Assembly: GCA_938034875.1 (NCBI GenBank)
Contig: CALHND010000007.1
Span: 38,624-102,623, forward strand
Reading direction: 5' to 3'
DNA length: 64,000 bases
DNA from: an uncultured Clostridia bacterium
Lineage (GTDB): Bacteria > Bacillota > Clostridia > Oscillospirales > Acutalibacteraceae
The notes beneath the pieces were generated by a model. The model did not search any database, was not told the DNA's origin, and worked only from the letters and a program-made list of their open reading frames with translations. Shown here piece by piece: positions 34,542-43,660 of the stretch (the first letter of the stretch is position 1; each line of letters starts with the position of its first letter). Made by a program: the position numbers and the translations under genes.

Positions 34542-35762
34542 ATGAAAGCAAAAACAGAATGCGTGGCTATGCTGCTTGCAGGAGGACAGGGTAGCCGCCT
34601 CGGTGTGCTTACTCACAGCATGGCAAAACCGGCTGTTCCGTACGGAGGTAAGTACCGCATTATCGACTTCCCGCTGTCCAATTGTATAAATTCGGGCATT
34701 GACACTGTCGGCGTACTGACCCAGTACCAGCCGCTTGTGCTAAATGAGTATATAGGATCGGGCGAACCGTGGGATTTAGACCGTATACACGGAGGAGTCC
34801 ATCTTTTACCTCCATATCAGCAAATGACGGGAACAAATTGGTACAAAGGCACAGCAAATGCCATTTACCAAAACATTCAGTTTATAGACCAGTTTAATCC
34901 CGAATATGTACTTGTTCTTTCGGGTGACCACATTTATAAAATGGATTACTCCAAAATGATAAAGGCTCACCGCGAGTCTGACGCCGAGTGCACAATTGCG
35001 GTGCTTGAAGTGCCGATGGAAGAAGCAAGCCGATTCGGTATTATGAACGCTGATGAAAACGGCATAATTTACGAATTTGAGGAAAAGCCGAAGGAACCTA
35101 AATCAAACAAGGCATCAATGGGTATATATGTTTTCAACTGGCAGGCGCTTCGCCGTTATCTGATCGAGGACGAGACAGACAGCCAGTCGGAAAACGATTT
35201 TGGTAAAAACATTATTCCAGCCATGCTGCGTGACAACATGCGCATGTACGCGTATCCGTTTGACGGATACTGGAAGGATGTAGGAACAATTGATTCACTG
35301 TGGGAATCAAATCTTGATCTGCTTCGTCCAAATGTAGAACTTGATTTGGGCGACCCGAAGTGGAAAATATATTCTCGTACCCGCAGCACCGCACCTCACT
35401 ATATGGGCAACAATTCCGAGGTGCAGAATTCCATTGTAACCGAGGGCTGCGTTATTGACGGCAAAGTCGAGTTTTCGGTTGTTTTCTCCGAGGTTACTGT
35501 GGAGGAGGGCGCTGTTGTACATGACTCTATCATTATGCCGGGTGCTGTTATCAAAAAGGGAGCAGTTGTTGAATACGCTATTGTGGGTGAAAACTGTACA
35601 ATAGGTGAAAATGCGCACATAGGCCGCCGTCCCGAAGACATGAACAACATTGAAAAATGGGGCATTGCCGTAGTCGGCAGCGGACTGCATGTAGGCGACA
35701 ATTCAGAGGTAAAACCAAAAACAATGCTTTCAGATGATTTGAAAGAGGGTGATTGCGAATGA
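34542..35762 (+). CDS. glgC: Glucose-1-phosphate adenylyltransferase, catalytic subunit
   Basis: 406 residues. Makes ADP-glucose from glucose-1-phosphate and ATP, the controlled step of glycogen synthesis. The nucleotide-binding start LLAGGQGSRLGVLT, the substrate segment KPAVPYGGKYRIIDF and the metal Asp in SGDHIYKMDY are intact. The C-terminal left-handed beta helix (about 290-400) carries hexapeptide repeats. It overlaps glgD by four bases. Confidence 0.97.
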   Translation: MKAKTECVAMLLAGGQGSRLGVLTHSMAKPAVPYGGKYRIIDFPLSNCINSGIDTVGVLTQYQPLVLNEYIGSGEPWDLDRIHGGVHLLPPYQQMTGTNWYKGTANAIYQNIQFIDQFNPEYVLVLSGDHIYKMDYSKMIKAHRESDAECTIAVLEVPMEEASRFGIMNADENGIIYEFEEKPKEPKSNKASMGIYVFNWQALRRYLIEDETDSQSENDFGKNIIPAMLRDNMRMYAYPFDGYWKDVGTIDSLWESNLDLLRPNVELDLGDPKWKIYSRTRSTAPHYMGNNSEVQNSIVTEGCVIDGKVEFSVVFSEVTVEEGAVVHDSIIMPGAVIKKGAVVEYAIVGENCTIGENAHIGRRPEDMNNIEKWGIAVVGSGLHVGDNSEVKPKTMLSDDLKEGDCE

Positions 35763-36874
35763 AGGGCAGCAATATGATGGGCATAATTTTTGCCAACAGG
35801 CACGACAATCTTATCAGTGAGCTGACCGCTTATCGCGCAATGGGCTCTGTACCGTTCGGAGGCCGTTACCGCCTGATAGATTTCTCTTTATCAAACATGG
35901 TAAACGCCGACATCAGCACGGTTGGCGTAATTACAAACGCAAATTACCATTCGCTTATGGATCACATTGGAACTGGTAAATCATTCGATCTTGCTCGCAA
36001 GCAGGGCGGGCTTTACATGTTGCCCCCCGGTCTGTACAAGGCAGGCAATTCAAATTCGACTTCGCTTGAGCAGCTTATCGGAATACGTAATTTTATTGAA
36101 GTAGCCGTACAGGACTACGTTTACATGTGCAACGCTGATGTAGTTTCTAATTTTAATCTTAAGAAAATGCTTCGCACTCACATTTCGACCGAAGCCGATA
36201 TTACAATCGGCTACCGCCGCTCTCTTCCGCCGGTTGGCGATGATGTAATGGAGCTTAATATGGCGGATGACGGCGTTATCAACGAAATCTGCATTTGCCC
36301 GTCGGGCAAAAAGGAAAGTGCGTGGTCAATCGGCAGCATTATTATTCGCCGCGAGCTATTACTGGAGCTGATTGACGAAGCTTCGTCACATAGCAGAACA
36401 AACTTATCTCGCGATATTTTCCAGCGTAACTTGGGCCGTTACAAAATGTACGGTTACGAGATTGAGGGCTATGTCTCTGTTATTGACTCAACTCATTCGT
36501 ACATTCGCGCCAACATGGACCTGCTCGACAGCAAAAACCGTGAAATTCTGCTTCGCCGTGACTATCCGGTTCTAACAAAAGTACGCGATGAAGCACCGGT
36601 AAAATACGGTCTTAGTTCTAAGGTAAAAAACTCTCTTGTGGCTGACGGATCGGTAATTGAGGGGCATGTAGAAAACTCGGTTATATTCCGCAGTGTCAAA
36701 ATCGGCAAAGGTGCTGTTGTTAAAAACTGCGTGCTCATGCAGGGCACACAAGTTTGCGAAAATGCACGCCTTGAGTACGTTTGCACCGATAAAGATGTTA
36801 CCGTAGGCGAGGGCAGGGAGATAAAGGGATCGGACACATACCATGTGTTCATAAAAAAAGCCGGCAAAGTTTAA
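35759..36874 (+). CDS. glgD: Glucose-1-phosphate adenylyltransferase, regulatory subunit
   Basis: 371 residues, starting within the glgC stop (ATGA) with GAGGGTG upstream. Same fold as GlgC, but the nucleotide loop GGQGSRL is replaced by NRHDNLISELT and the catalytic GDHIY by CNADVVSNFN. It therefore cannot be a normal catalyst and matches GlgD, which pairs with GlgC to set activity in Firmicutes. The substrate-fold part SVPFGGRYRLIDFSLSN is kept. Confidence 0.95.
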   Translation: MKGSNMMGIIFANRHDNLISELTAYRAMGSVPFGGRYRLIDFSLSNMVNADISTVGVITNANYHSLMDHIGTGKSFDLARKQGGLYMLPPGLYKAGNSNSTSLEQLIGIRNFIEVAVQDYVYMCNADVVSNFNLKKMLRTHISTEADITIGYRRSLPPVGDDVMELNMADDGVINEICICPSGKKESAWSIGSIIIRRELLLELIDEASSHSRTNLSRDIFQRNLGRYKMYGYEIEGYVSVIDSTHSYIRANMDLLDSKNREILLRRDYPVLTKVRDEAPVKYGLSSKVKNSLVADGSVIEGHVENSVIFRSVKIGKGAVVKNCVLMQGTQVCENARLEYVCTDKDVTVGEGREIKGSDTYHVFIKKAGKV

Positions 36875-36894
36875 GCCGGTGAGGGAGACAGAAT

Positions 36895-38310
36895 ATGAAA
36901 GTTTTATTTGCCACCAGTGAAGCACAGCCATTTGCCGCATCGGGCGGACTTGCCGATGTATCGGGCGCATTGCCAAAAGCTCTGCGCAACCGTCTTATCG
37001 GCTGCCGAGTAATCATGCCTTTGTATGACACCATAAGCAGCGAGCTGCGCGAAAAAATGAATTTTATCGGCAGTATTTCGGTGCCGGTTGCGTGGCGCCG
37101 CCAGTACTGCGGCATTTTCGAAGCAAAGCATGACGGCGTAATTTATTATTTACTTGACAACCAGTATTATTTTAAGCGTGGTACCCTTTACGGACACTAC
37201 GACGACGCTGAGAGATTTGCCTTTTTCTCGCGCGCTGTGCTGGAAGTAATCCCGGCAATAGGCTTTAAGCCCGACATTATTCACTGTAACGACTGGCAAA
37301 CGGCGCTTGTACCCGTGTATAAGGACTTGTTTTACGCTGAGCGCCCCGAATACAGCGGAATAAAGACGGTTTTCACAATTCATAACATTCAGTATCAGGG
37401 CAAATACGGACTTGAAATTCTGGAGGATGTATTTGGATTGCCGGTTTCAGCCACCGATATTGTTAAATACGGCGACTGCGTCAATTTAATGAAGGGTGCA
37501 ATCGAGCGAGCCGACCGTGTAACAACAGTCAGCCCCACATATGCACATGAAATTATGGATCCGTGGTATTCACACGAGCTTGACGCCATTTTAAAGGAGC
37601 GCAGCTGGAAACTGGCCGGTATTGTTAACGGAATTGACACCGATATGTACAATCCCGAAACCGACAGCATGATTTACGAAAATTATTCAGTAAACGACCG
37701 TTCGGGAAAAGCGGTGAACAAAGCCGAGTTGCAAAAAGCTTTCGGCCTGCCCCAAAATCCCGATGTGCCGCTTATCGGCATGGTAACTCGTTTGGTTGCG
37801 CATAAGGGACTTGACCTGGTAAAAGCGCGTCTCGAGGCAATTATTGGCTTTGGAGCACAGGTGATTGTTCTGGGCTCGGGCGAATTTGAATATGAAAATT
37901 ATCTTTACGAAATGGCACAGCGCTATCCTGACAGCATGAAACTAAAGTTGGGATTCATTCCTGACCTTGCTCATAAAATTTATGCCGGCGCTGACATATT
38001 CCTGATGCCGTCAAAAAGCGAGCCGTGCGGGCTGGCACAAATGGTCGCACTGCGCTACGGTACAATTCCGATTGTCAGAGCAACAGGCGGACTTAAAGAT
38101 ACTATCACCGACTCAGGTTTGTTTGAGGGCAACGGTTTTGTGTTTGAAAGCTATAATGCCGATGACATGGCACACGCTGTATATCGTGCGGTTGAAGGTT
38201 TTAAAAACCGCGAGGGCTGGGATATTCTTGTTGACCGAGCCATGCGCTGCGACAATTCGTGGGGCAACTCGGCAAACACATATATCAGGCTGTATAAATC
38301 CATTCTCTGA
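36895..38310 (+). CDS. glgA: Glycogen synthase (GT5)
   Basis: 471 residues. Transfers glucose from ADP-glucose to the growing alpha-1,4 chain. N-terminal sugar-binding loop AASGGLADVSGALP (the usual KxGG Lys is replaced by Ala-Ser), DIIHCNDWQTALVP and NGIDTDMYNPE. The C-terminal domain has MPSKSEPCGLAQMVALRYG with the catalytic Glu region intact. Last gene of the glycogen operon. Confidence 0.95.
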   Translation: MKVLFATSEAQPFAASGGLADVSGALPKALRNRLIGCRVIMPLYDTISSELREKMNFIGSISVPVAWRRQYCGIFEAKHDGVIYYLLDNQYYFKRGTLYGHYDDAERFAFFSRAVLEVIPAIGFKPDIIHCNDWQTALVPVYKDLFYAERPEYSGIKTVFTIHNIQYQGKYGLEILEDVFGLPVSATDIVKYGDCVNLMKGAIERADRVTTVSPTYAHEIMDPWYSHELDAILKERSWKLAGIVNGIDTDMYNPETDSMIYENYSVNDRSGKAVNKAELQKAFGLPQNPDVPLIGMVTRLVAHKGLDLVKARLEAIIGFGAQVIVLGSGEFEYENYLYEMAQRYPDSMKLKLGFIPDLAHKIYAGADIFLMPSKSEPCGLAQMVALRYGTIPIVRATGGLKDTITDSGLFEGNGFVFESYNADDMAHAVYRAVEGFKNREGWDILVDRAMRCDNSWGNSANTYIRLYKSIL

Positions 38311-38322
38311 TAATACCTATGC

Positions 38323-38359
38323 AAAAACGGAATGCTATAAAAGGCGTTCCGTTTTTTTT
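38323..38359 (+). terminator. Terminator of the glycogen operon
   Basis: AAAACGGAA / TTCCGTTTT stem with T tail. Confidence 0.85.
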
Positions 38360-38450
38360 GCGTCATAATTTATTTACATACATACGGTTGAAATAACAAA
38401 ATAATAGGTTACAATGATAATATAACTTTTACAAAGGGGATTTTTACACA

Positions 38451-38930
38451 ATGTTTGGGCGTTTTATGGTAACACTAAGCCGATTCATGTACGGCCGCTA
38501 TGGCGTGGACCAAATGTTCAGGGGTCTGTCCGTGGTATATTTAATATTGTGGGCGGTAAGATTGGTAATAGGAGTGCTTACCGATTGGTACGCTGTGTAT
38601 TACATTTTGCAAATTATTATGGTGGCACTGTTTGTGTGGCTGTTTTTCCGCGTTTTTTCACGAAATATCGACGCTCGCCGCCGCGAGAACGAAAAGTATT
38701 GTGCTTTTGTAAATAAGCTTGGTATTAAGAAAAACGCTTCTTACAACTATGCGCAGGGCAGCACATACGCACCGAAAAGTAATTCAAAAACAGCAAACGA
38801 TAAAAAACTTTATAAATATGTAAAGTGTAACAGCTGTGGCGCAACATTACGTCTGCGTCGCCGTAGGGGAACGCATACGGCTACTTGTCCGCGATGTGGA
38901 AATAATGTAAAGGTACGCTCGCTGTGGTAA
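38451..38930 (+). CDS. Membrane protein with C-terminal zinc ribbon
   Basis: 159 residues, preceded by AAAGGGG. Two transmembrane helices (about residues 24-43 and 48-70), a polar linker, then a zinc ribbon (about 123-155) with CNSCGATLRL and TCPRCGNNVKV. The basic R-rich loop between the cysteine pairs suggests contact with nucleic acid or acidic partner. Family not named; one of four zinc-ribbon membrane proteins in this window. Confidence 0.72.
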   Translation: MFGRFMVTLSRFMYGRYGVDQMFRGLSVVYLILWAVRLVIGVLTDWYAVYYILQIIMVALFVWLFFRVFSRNIDARRRENEKYCAFVNKLGIKKNASYNYAQGSTYAPKSNSKTANDKKLYKYVKCNSCGATLRLRRRRGTHTATCPRCGNNVKVRSLW

Positions 38931-39008
38931 TTACGGGCGCGGAAACCTCCGTCTAACGAAGCTAATAGCAGACAAATATACGCAAAAGCTATATTATAAA
39001 TAAAATCA

Positions 39009-39034
39009 GAGGACTTCGCGTCCTCTTTTTTATT
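39009..39034 (+). terminator. Terminator after the zinc-ribbon gene
   Basis: GAGGAC / GTCCTC stem with loop TTCGC, followed by TTTTTTAT. Confidence 0.8.
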
Positions 39035-39142
39035 TGTTGTAAAATTTTTAAAAATCATGGATGAGTAAATTAAAGAAAAGCTAAGAAAAACAGAGAATAA
39101 ACGAGATATGTACTGACAAATTAAAAAATCGCATATTTTGTG

Positions 39143-39174
39143 TTGACAATGTAGAAAAGGTATGGTATTATAAT
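39143..39174 (+). promoter_or_regulatory. rplM-rpsI promoter
   Basis: TTGACA (39143-39148) with TATTAT at 39166-39171 (17-bp spacer) or TATAAT at 39169-39174 (20-bp spacer). The leader is short (about 35 bases), so there is little room for an L13 leader RNA. Confidence 0.7.
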
Positions 39175-39214
39175 CAGCGTCATTAAAAAAGATAATGTTT
39201 TGGAGGTATTAACC

Positions 39215-39643
39215 ATGTCAACTTATATGCCTAATGCTGCGGCTATTGACCGCAAATGGTATGTTATTGACGCCGCTGGTAAGCCGCTCGGCCGTGTTGC
39301 TGTTCAGGCTGCAGACCTTCTCCGTGGCAAGCATAAGCCTACTTTTGTTCCCCACGTTGATTGCGGCGATCATGTAATCATCATCAACGCTTCTAAGGCT
39401 ATCCTCACCGGAAACAAGCTCGAGAACAAGTATTATTACCGTCACTCTGGCTACATCGGTGGACTGAAAGCCACACAGTACAGCACACTTATGGCTCAGA
39501 AACCTGAGCTTGCTATGGAGCTGGCTGTTAAGGGTATGATCCCTTCTACAACCATCGGCCGCAAGGCTTTCACTCGTCTGCGCGTATATGCTAATGCTGA
39601 GCATGAGCATGCAGCACAGATGCCTGAAAATTTTGAATTTTAA
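39215..39643 (+). CDS. rplM: 50S ribosomal protein L13
   Basis: 142 residues from ATG 39215, twelve bases after GGAGG; a 15-base upstream extension has a poorer start. Typical L13 sequence: RKWYVIDAAGKPLGRVA, HVDCGDHVIIINA and GMIPSTTIGRKAFTRLRVY. Early assembly protein of the large ribosomal subunit. Co-transcribed with rpsI 19 bp downstream, the universal pairing. Confidence 0.98.
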   Translation: MSTYMPNAAAIDRKWYVIDAAGKPLGRVAVQAADLLRGKHKPTFVPHVDCGDHVIIINASKAILTGNKLENKYYYRHSGYIGGLKATQYSTLMAQKPELAMELAVKGMIPSTTIGRKAFTRLRVYANAEHEHAAQMPENFEF

Positions 39644-39662
39644 GTAAAGGAGGTAACTGATA

Positions 39663-40064
39663 ATGTACGATTCAATCCCTTATTTCTACGGCACTGGTAG
39701 AAGAAAGAGCTCTGTTGCTCGTGTACGCGTTTACGCAAACGGCACAGGCAAAATCACAATCAACAATCGCGACATCGATGATTATTTCGGTCTTGAAACA
39801 CTGAAGCTCATCGTTCGTCAGCCTATGGAGCTGACCGGTACCTCCGGTAAGTTCGATATCATCTGCACCGTTACAGGTGGCGGCGTTACCGGCCAAGCCG
39901 GCGCTATCCGTCACGGCCTCGCTCGTGCTCTTCTTCAGTACGATGTTGAGCTTCGTGGCGCACTCAAAAAGGCAGGCTTCCTGACACGCGATCCGCGTAT
40001 GAAGGAAAGAAAGAAATACGGACTCAAAGGCGCACGTCGTGCTCCCCAGTTCTCAAAGAGATAA
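39663..40064 (+). CDS. rpsI: 30S ribosomal protein S9
   Basis: 133 residues, preceded by AAAGGAGG. S9 signature GGGVTGQAGAIRHGLARALL and the basic tail ending RRAPQFSKR, which reaches the P-site tRNA. YFYGTGRRKSSVARVRVY at the N-terminus is typical. Followed by a strong terminator. Confidence 0.98.
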   Translation: MYDSIPYFYGTGRRKSSVARVRVYANGTGKITINNRDIDDYFGLETLKLIVRQPMELTGTSGKFDIICTVTGGGVTGQAGAIRHGLARALLQYDVELRGALKKAGFLTRDPRMKERKKYGLKGARRAPQFSKR

Positions 40065-40086
40065 TCTGTATTATTTCAAAGTTTAC

Positions 40087-40125
40087 AAAAACCCCGAAAC
40101 CGCAACGGTTTTCGGGGTTTTATTT
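40087..40125 (+). terminator. Terminator of rplM-rpsI
   Basis: AAAACCCCGAAACCG / CGGTTTTCGGGGTTTT stem, T-rich tail. Confidence 0.92.
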
Positions 40126-40170
40126 ATGCTTAAGTATATATTTAGTGCAAATTTGGTGCAAATTATAGAA

Positions 40171-40203
40171 ACACCCTATGACTTTAAAAAGGTCATAGGG
40201 TGT
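40171..40203 (-). terminator. Likely terminator of the TetR pair
   Basis: Perfect ACACCCTATGAC / GTCATAGGGTGT stem; on the minus strand it is followed by TTTCTATAATTT. Just upstream (40145-40163) is a direct repeat of GTGCAAATT. Confidence 0.65.
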
Positions 40204-40241
40204 ACTTTGTAATGTTGGAAAGTGATTTTGAATCAAATTTG

Positions 40242-40832
40242 TTACTTTTTGTTAAGCCCATAGATACAAATAGATATTATTTCGGATACTTCCTTAACGG
40301 TCTTATCGCATTTATTTCTCAACCATTCAATAACTATGGCATTGATACCATTCAAGTAATACATCATCACATACTGTCTATAGTTTAGTGGATAATTAAA
40401 TCTATCCAAAATTGGATTGAATATGTTTTCGTACATTCGATTATACACATCCTCAAACCCAAAAGTTTTATTATGTGATAATGCCGTTTCAAACACGTCC
40501 TTATGGTCTTTAATATAGGATAAATATGGGGTTAAGTATTCATCACATATAAAGACCAGTTCACTCAGTTCGCAATCCATAAGGTTAAGCGAAACAGATT
40601 GAGTATCGGTATAGAAATAGGAAAAAAAATCGTTTAACAAATATCTTGCTGTTTCATTTAACAAATCACCGACAGTTTCATAATGCAGATAAAAGGTAGA
40701 GCGGTTTACTCCTGCTGTTTTGCAAATCTCACTTACGGTAATATATTCAAATGATTTCTTTTTTAGCAATGAAATCAATGCAAGGTCCATTTTAGTGGCA
40801 GTATTAAAATATTTGCTTTCTGATTTATTCAT
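40242..40832 (-). CDS. TetR-family transcriptional regulator
   Basis: 196 residues from ATG 40832, which follows AAGGAG. N-terminal TetR helix-turn-helix (about residues 10-55) with ITVSEICKTAGVNRSTFYLHY. The C-terminal ligand domain is longer than the minimal form and rich in Phe and Tyr (e.g. FFSYFYTDTQS). It follows a small membrane-protein gene by 24 bp on the same strand and probably controls that pair. Confidence 0.85.
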   Translation of the reverse strand: MNKSESKYFNTATKMDLALISLLKKKSFEYITVSEICKTAGVNRSTFYLHYETVGDLLNETARYLLNDFFSYFYTDTQSVSLNLMDCELSELVFICDEYLTPYLSYIKDHKDVFETALSHNKTFGFEDVYNRMYENIFNPILDRFNYPLNYRQYVMMYYLNGINAIVIEWLRNKCDKTVKEVSEIISICIYGLNKK

Positions 40833-40856
40833 ATTACCACTCCTTGCAAAATTCAT

Positions 40857-41198
40857 TTACTTGTCTGCGATTTCACGGGCAAGATGTACAATTTCATAAG
40901 CATACTTTGACTTGCCATTTTCGAGAATTTTCTTATAAATCGGGTAATTTACACCGCAACCAATAAGACCGATAATGCCGATAAGGATACCAAGCATCAT
41001 GCTGTTGCCGATAACCTGCATTGACAAGCACATTCCTGTACCGAAAACAAGTGCGGATATGATACCGCAAGCATAGGTAAAAATGGTGGCAGGGAGTTTT
41101 GCTCGATTGTCCAATTTTTTAAGAGCAACAATTTTTGAGTTGTCTTTCGGGGCATAGTCCTTTGCGATTGCTTCTGCTAAAATTTTGTCTGTGTTCAT
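40857..41198 (-). CDS. Small two-helix membrane protein paired with TetR regulator
   Basis: 113 residues, with AAGGAGG upstream. N-terminal soluble part (DKILAEAIAKDYAPKD...), two transmembrane helices (about residues 36-58 and 63-84), then a basic helical tail (KKILENGKSKYAYEIVHL). Such proteins often sit next to TetR genes in Clostridia. No transport or catalytic motif; function unknown. Confidence 0.75.
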   Translation of the reverse strand: MNTDKILAEAIAKDYAPKDNSKIVALKKLDNRAKLPATIFTYACGIISALVFGTGMCLSMQVIGNSMMLGILIGIIGLIGCGVNYPIYKKILENGKSKYAYEIVHLAREIADK

Positions 41199-41732
41199 TT
41201 TATGAACCTCCTTTTTGTTTTTTGCAATATCATTTTAACAATTCAAGGAGGAATGTTAAACAACACGAAATCGGAAAAGCGTTGATTTCATAAAATTACT
41301 TTAATAATTATACCAAAAAAATTTTTAAATTTCAATTTGCACGCAATCTTTATGAGTCATAGTGATTATTAATAGAAGTGTTATGACTCTTTTTCTTTAT
41401 ATAATACCCTTATAAATCTTCATGATTATATAAGCATTATAAATCTTTGTCTTAAACACAGGGTAATTTAGGTTAGGCTTTGTTAGAAATTCTGTTAATT
41501 TTACGTCGCTAGTTTTCATATTTTTCTTCAAACGGAATAAATATACTTAAAATAACAAGTTTCAAAACATTTATTATACATGTCTCCTAATTTAATTAAA
41601 CTTTTTTAATTATACCAAAAAAACCAAAATTACAAGCCGAGGCGCTGGGTTTGCGGCAAATAAAAAGCACATTTTTGTCAACAAACTGGAGTCGCTTACA
41701 TAAAATAAATAATAATTGGTAATAAAAGACTA
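41199..41732. other. AT-rich gap, no gene seen
   Basis: About 530 bases, very AT-rich, with several near-palindromic T/A runs, e.g. repeated AATTATACCAAAAAAA near 41309 and 41612. No frame with a ribosome binding site was found. Confidence 0.5.
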
Positions 41733-41760
41733 TTGACAAATAGAAATTAATGTGTTACAT
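41733..41760 (+). promoter_or_regulatory. Promoter of the T-box/trpB transcript
   Basis: TTGACA (41733-41738), 16-bp spacer, TTACAT (41755-41760). Confidence 0.6.
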
Positions 41761-41785
41761 TGACATAAACTTATATGAAAACCGA

Positions 41786-42060
41786 TGAGTAAGAGTAGTA
41801 ATCCTGATTTTAGCTTTCAGAGAGCTGCGTGTTGGTGAAATCGCGGCAGTGACAATCACGATGAATGGACTTATGAGGGCGACCGAAAGTGGATTTTTCC
41901 GCCAGTAGCAGTCGACGGGTATCGCGCCCGTTACAAATGCGAACCGTATGATGGTACGGATAGAGCGGATGATTTTTTTAATCGTCAACTTGGGTGGCAC
42001 CGCAGGATTTATTAGTCTTGTCCCTTATTGTTATGTAGGGGACTGGGCTTTTTTTATTTT
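41786..42060 (+). ncRNA. T-box leader, tRNA-Trp specific
   Basis: Stem I elements are seen: AGAGAGCTGCGTGTTGGTGAAA (about 41819-41840), then the probable specifier TGG within GATGAATGGAC (41860-41870). The T-box itself, GGGTGGCACCGC, is at 41992-42003. A terminator GTCCC / GGGAC with T tail spans 42014-42060. Uncharged tRNA-Trp would pair with TGG and the T-box, favouring the antiterminator and switching trpB on. The specifier assignment also fits the downstream gene. Confidence 0.92.
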
Positions 42061-42168
42061 ACATTATGGAGCGGTGCATTATGATATTACTTACAAAACG
42101 ATGGCGTGGCAAAATTGCTCACTAATTAATTATTAAACAAAAATTTTTATTTTACGGAGGAACTAATT

Positions 42169-43386
42169 ATGTTATACAATGGAATGGAATTTGACACCTA
42201 TTTAAAAAATTACCCCGACGTGAACGGATTTTTCGGCAAATACGGCGGCGCATATATTCCGGATGACCTTAAGGTCGCAATGGAAGAAATCACTGAAGCA
42301 TATTTCACCATTTGCAAATCCAGCAAATTTATAAACGAACTGCGCCGAATTCGCAAGGAATTTCAGGGCAGACCCACACCTATATCCTATCTTGAGCGCC
42401 TTTCCGGCAAGCTCGGAAATGTACAGCTGTATGTTAAGCGTGAGGATCTGAACCACACAGGTGCGCATAAGCTTAACCATTGCATGGGCGAGGCTCTGCT
42501 TGCAAAATACATGGGCAAGAAAAAGGTAATAGCCGAAACAGGCGCAGGTCAGCACGGTGTTGCGCTTGCAACAGCTGCAGCTTATTTCGGACTTGAATGT
42601 GACATTTACATGGGCTCGGTCGATATTAAAAAGCAGGCACCAAACGTCGCCAGAATGAAAATTCTCGGCGCAAATGTAGTAGAGGTTACACACGGTCTTG
42701 CTACGCTTAAAGAGGCTGTTGACGGTGCATTCGAGGCATATTCTAAGGAATACAAAGACAGCATTTACTGTATCGGCTCGGTAGTCGGCCCCCATCCTTT
42801 CCCAATGATGGTTCGTGATTTTCAGAGCGTAGTAGGCATTGAGGCAAGAGAGCAGTTTATGGAAATGACAGGCGAACTGCCCGACGCAATTGTCGCCTGT
42901 GTCGGCGGCGGCTCAAACGCTATGGGATTTTTCTCAGGCTTCCTCAATGATCCGGTTGACATCTACGGTGTAGAGCCTCTTGGCAGAGGCACAGCTCTCG
43001 GCGATCATGCAGCCAGCCTCACATACGGCACTGAGGGTGTTATGCACGGCTTCAACAGCATTATGCTGAAAGATGAAAACGGCGATCCGGCTCCTGTTTA
43101 CTCGGTTGCCAGCGGCCTTGATTATCCGTCATCCGGCCCTGAACACGCATTTTTGCATGACCTTGGCAGAGTTAAGTATGATGTTATAAATGACGATGAT
43201 ACCATTGATGCATTCTTTACACTTTCTAAGCTCGAAGGTATCATTCCTGCAATCGAAAGCTCACATGCTGTTGCATACGGCATGAAGCTGGCACAGAAAA
43301 TGGGCAAAGGATCTATCCTGATTAACCTTTCAGGCAGAGGCGATAAGGATATGGATTATATCATTGAAAAGTACGGCATAAGATAA
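42169..43386 (+). CDS. trpB: Tryptophan synthase beta chain
   Basis: 405 residues, preceded by ACGGAGGA. PLP enzyme that joins indole and serine to tryptophan. The PLP lysine is in NHTGAHKLNH (about residue 98), the catalytic Glu in AETGAGQHGVA (about 120) and the phosphate loop in VGGGSNAMG. The sequence is of the standard TrpB1 type that normally pairs with TrpA, but no trpA or other trp gene is adjacent. It is controlled alone by the T-box. Confidence 0.97.
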   Translation: MLYNGMEFDTYLKNYPDVNGFFGKYGGAYIPDDLKVAMEEITEAYFTICKSSKFINELRRIRKEFQGRPTPISYLERLSGKLGNVQLYVKREDLNHTGAHKLNHCMGEALLAKYMGKKKVIAETGAGQHGVALATAAAYFGLECDIYMGSVDIKKQAPNVARMKILGANVVEVTHGLATLKEAVDGAFEAYSKEYKDSIYCIGSVVGPHPFPMMVRDFQSVVGIEAREQFMEMTGELPDAIVACVGGGSNAMGFFSGFLNDPVDIYGVEPLGRGTALGDHAASLTYGTEGVMHGFNSIMLKDENGDPAPVYSVASGLDYPSSGPEHAFLHDLGRVKYDVINDDDTIDAFFTLSKLEGIIPAIESSHAVAYGMKLAQKMGKGSILINLSGRGDKDMDYIIEKYGIR

Positions 43387-43483
43387 GAAAAAGCTAATTA
43401 TGAGCGTGTAGTAAATAAACGGGCAATAATAAAAACTCACCACAAAGCAAATTAGCATTACGCAAAAATAAATAATAATATAT

Positions 43484-43556
43484 ATCATCCGACCTTCTAA
43501 TACCTAACTGTACGATAAAATGCGACAGTTTTCGGGCTAAGGTCGGATGATTTTTT
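43484..43556 (+). terminator. Long-stem terminator after trpB
   Basis: ATCATCCGACCTT / AAGGTCGGATGAT outer stem enclosing an inner AACTGT / ACAGTT hairpin, followed by TTTTTT. More elaborate than a plain terminator. Confidence 0.85.
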
Positions 43557-43660
43557 GTCATTTTTTGGTCTTGTGGGTCACATGAAATGCGGTTATAATT
43601 TAGTTTATAAATAATTTAGTCACAGCTAAAAAAAGAAAGAAACTATGGGAGGTGAGGGGT

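Noticed and set aside
39175..39214. L13 leader RNA before rplM.
   Set aside because: The leader is only about 35 bases and shows no hairpin of the expected kind.
40145..40163. Direct repeat GTGCAAATT as a possible attachment site.
   Set aside because: No integrase or element boundary nearby; the two copies are only 11 bases apart and the sequence is AT-rich.
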